Positions 63,871 to 64,000 of a stretch of DNA of 64,000 bases are shown here, one piece after another. This DNA is from Parasedimentitalea maritima (lineage in GTDB: Bacteria; Pseudomonadota; Alphaproteobacteria; Rhodobacterales; Rhodobacteraceae), in contig NZ_VAUA01000002.1 of NCBI RefSeq assembly GCF_005771405.1, positions 124,001 to 188,000 on the forward strand, in the 5' to 3' direction. Positions within the stretch are counted from its first letter, which is position 1. The number at the start of each line of letters is the position of its first letter. The notes beneath the pieces are model-generated. The model was given only the letters and a program-made list of their open reading frames with translations. It did not search any database and was not told the origin of the DNA. The translations under genes and the position numbers were made by a program.

Positions 63871-64000
63871 ATGTATCAGACTTTTGATGTGACTTCGCGC
63901 CCGGAACAGGGACCACCACGTTTGCAGGCTCTGCGGGCAGAATTGACGGCCGAAGGGTTGGACGGGTTTCTGGTGCCGCGTGCAGATGCACATCAAGGGG
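63871..64000 (+). CDS. Xaa-Pro aminopeptidase (M24B), N-terminal start only
   Basis: The first 43 codons run to the window edge: ATG at 63871 with GGAGGA 6 nt upstream. The translation includes RLQALRAELTAEGLDGFLVP and RADAHQG, the creatinase-N domain of PepP-type Xaa-Pro aminopeptidases. The catalytic domain lies beyond the window, so activity cannot be judged. Confidence 0.85.
   Translation, partial: MYQTFDVTSRPEQGPPRLQALRAELTAEGLDGFLVPRADAHQG

Noticed and set aside
1-64000. CRISPR array, insertion sequence, prophage or integron
   Set aside because: No regular spaced repeats, transposase, integrase or phage structural genes were seen.

Overview
The window reads as chromosomal DNA of a marine-type alphaproteobacterium, most likely Rhodobacterales (Roseobacter group). 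The signs are a GC content in the mid-50s by eye, the aerobic cobaltochelatase genes cobS and cobT, a divergent bolA / J-domain pair, PntAB transhydrogenase, DUF3422, a Hint-domain RTX protein, the tryptophan catabolic genes kynA and kynU, and many small overlapping ORFs with good Shine-Dalgarno sites. No rRNA, tRNA, CRISPR array, insertion sequence, integrase or phage gene was found. The genus cannot be fixed from this window.

Layout. 1-2.9 kb: end of moaA, then waaA and an overlapping glycosyltransferase (LPS core). 2.9-12.6 kb: peptide and amino-acid scavenging, with two tandem M20D amidohydrolases, an ArgE-like deacetylase and a double-ATPase DppDF protein on the minus strand, divergent from a substrate-binding protein and two permeases on the plus strand. 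12.7-15.9 kb: a YeeE/YedE sulfur transporter, DUF3422, and a MerR regulator with a carboxymuconolactone-decarboxylase-like enzyme under a textbook 19-bp-spacer MerR promoter. 16-19.2 kb: pntAB with tandem repeats upstream. 19.2-22.3 kb: a membrane methyltransferase, a periplasmic MBL-fold protein with a degenerate metal motif, an SDR, MmcQ/YjbR and DUF1059. 22.6-25.1 kb: kynU-GNAT-kynA. 25.1-28.5 kb: a TetR regulator divergent from a two-subunit molybdenum hydroxylase. 28.7-32 kb: an RTX/Hint protein and a fatty acid desaturase. 32-38.5 kb: an adenylate cyclase-TPR receptor, a class I glutamine amidotransferase-like hydrolase, malate synthase G, and a secreted signal-peptidase-like protein that has lost its catalytic Ser and Lys. 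38.6-43.1 kb: pepN and two unknown proteins. 43.2-45.5 kb: tex. 45.6-48.1 kb: two HxlR regulators, each next to small membrane or VOC genes. 48.2-51.1 kb: gatB and pepT. 51.2-52.9 kb: an AraC regulator divergent from an ABM monooxygenase-like gene and a Tat-targeted small protein. 53-64 kb: DUF4177, bolA, a J-domain gene, then about 6 kb of other genes (EamA/HxlR, a DEAD-box helicase, GYD, DUF2182, DUF1326), then cobS, an unknown gene of atypical composition, cobT, and the start of an Xaa-Pro aminopeptidase.

The recurring theme is nitrogen and carbon scavenging: peptide uptake, M20 hydrolases, PepN/PepT/PepP, tryptophan catabolism, aromatic N-heterocycle oxidation and the glyoxylate shunt. 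Many small regulator-target modules carry visible operators. The items most worth a second look are the Ser/Lys-less S26 protein with a CxCxxC motif, the DUF1326-DUF2182-GYD cysteine-rich module, the 19-bp-arm inverted repeat between EamA and HxlR, the perfect 33-bp palindrome at the edge of the block lying between the J-domain gene and cobS, the unknown gene translationally wedged between cobS and cobT, and a repeated intergenic element (2794-2866 and 35493-35545).
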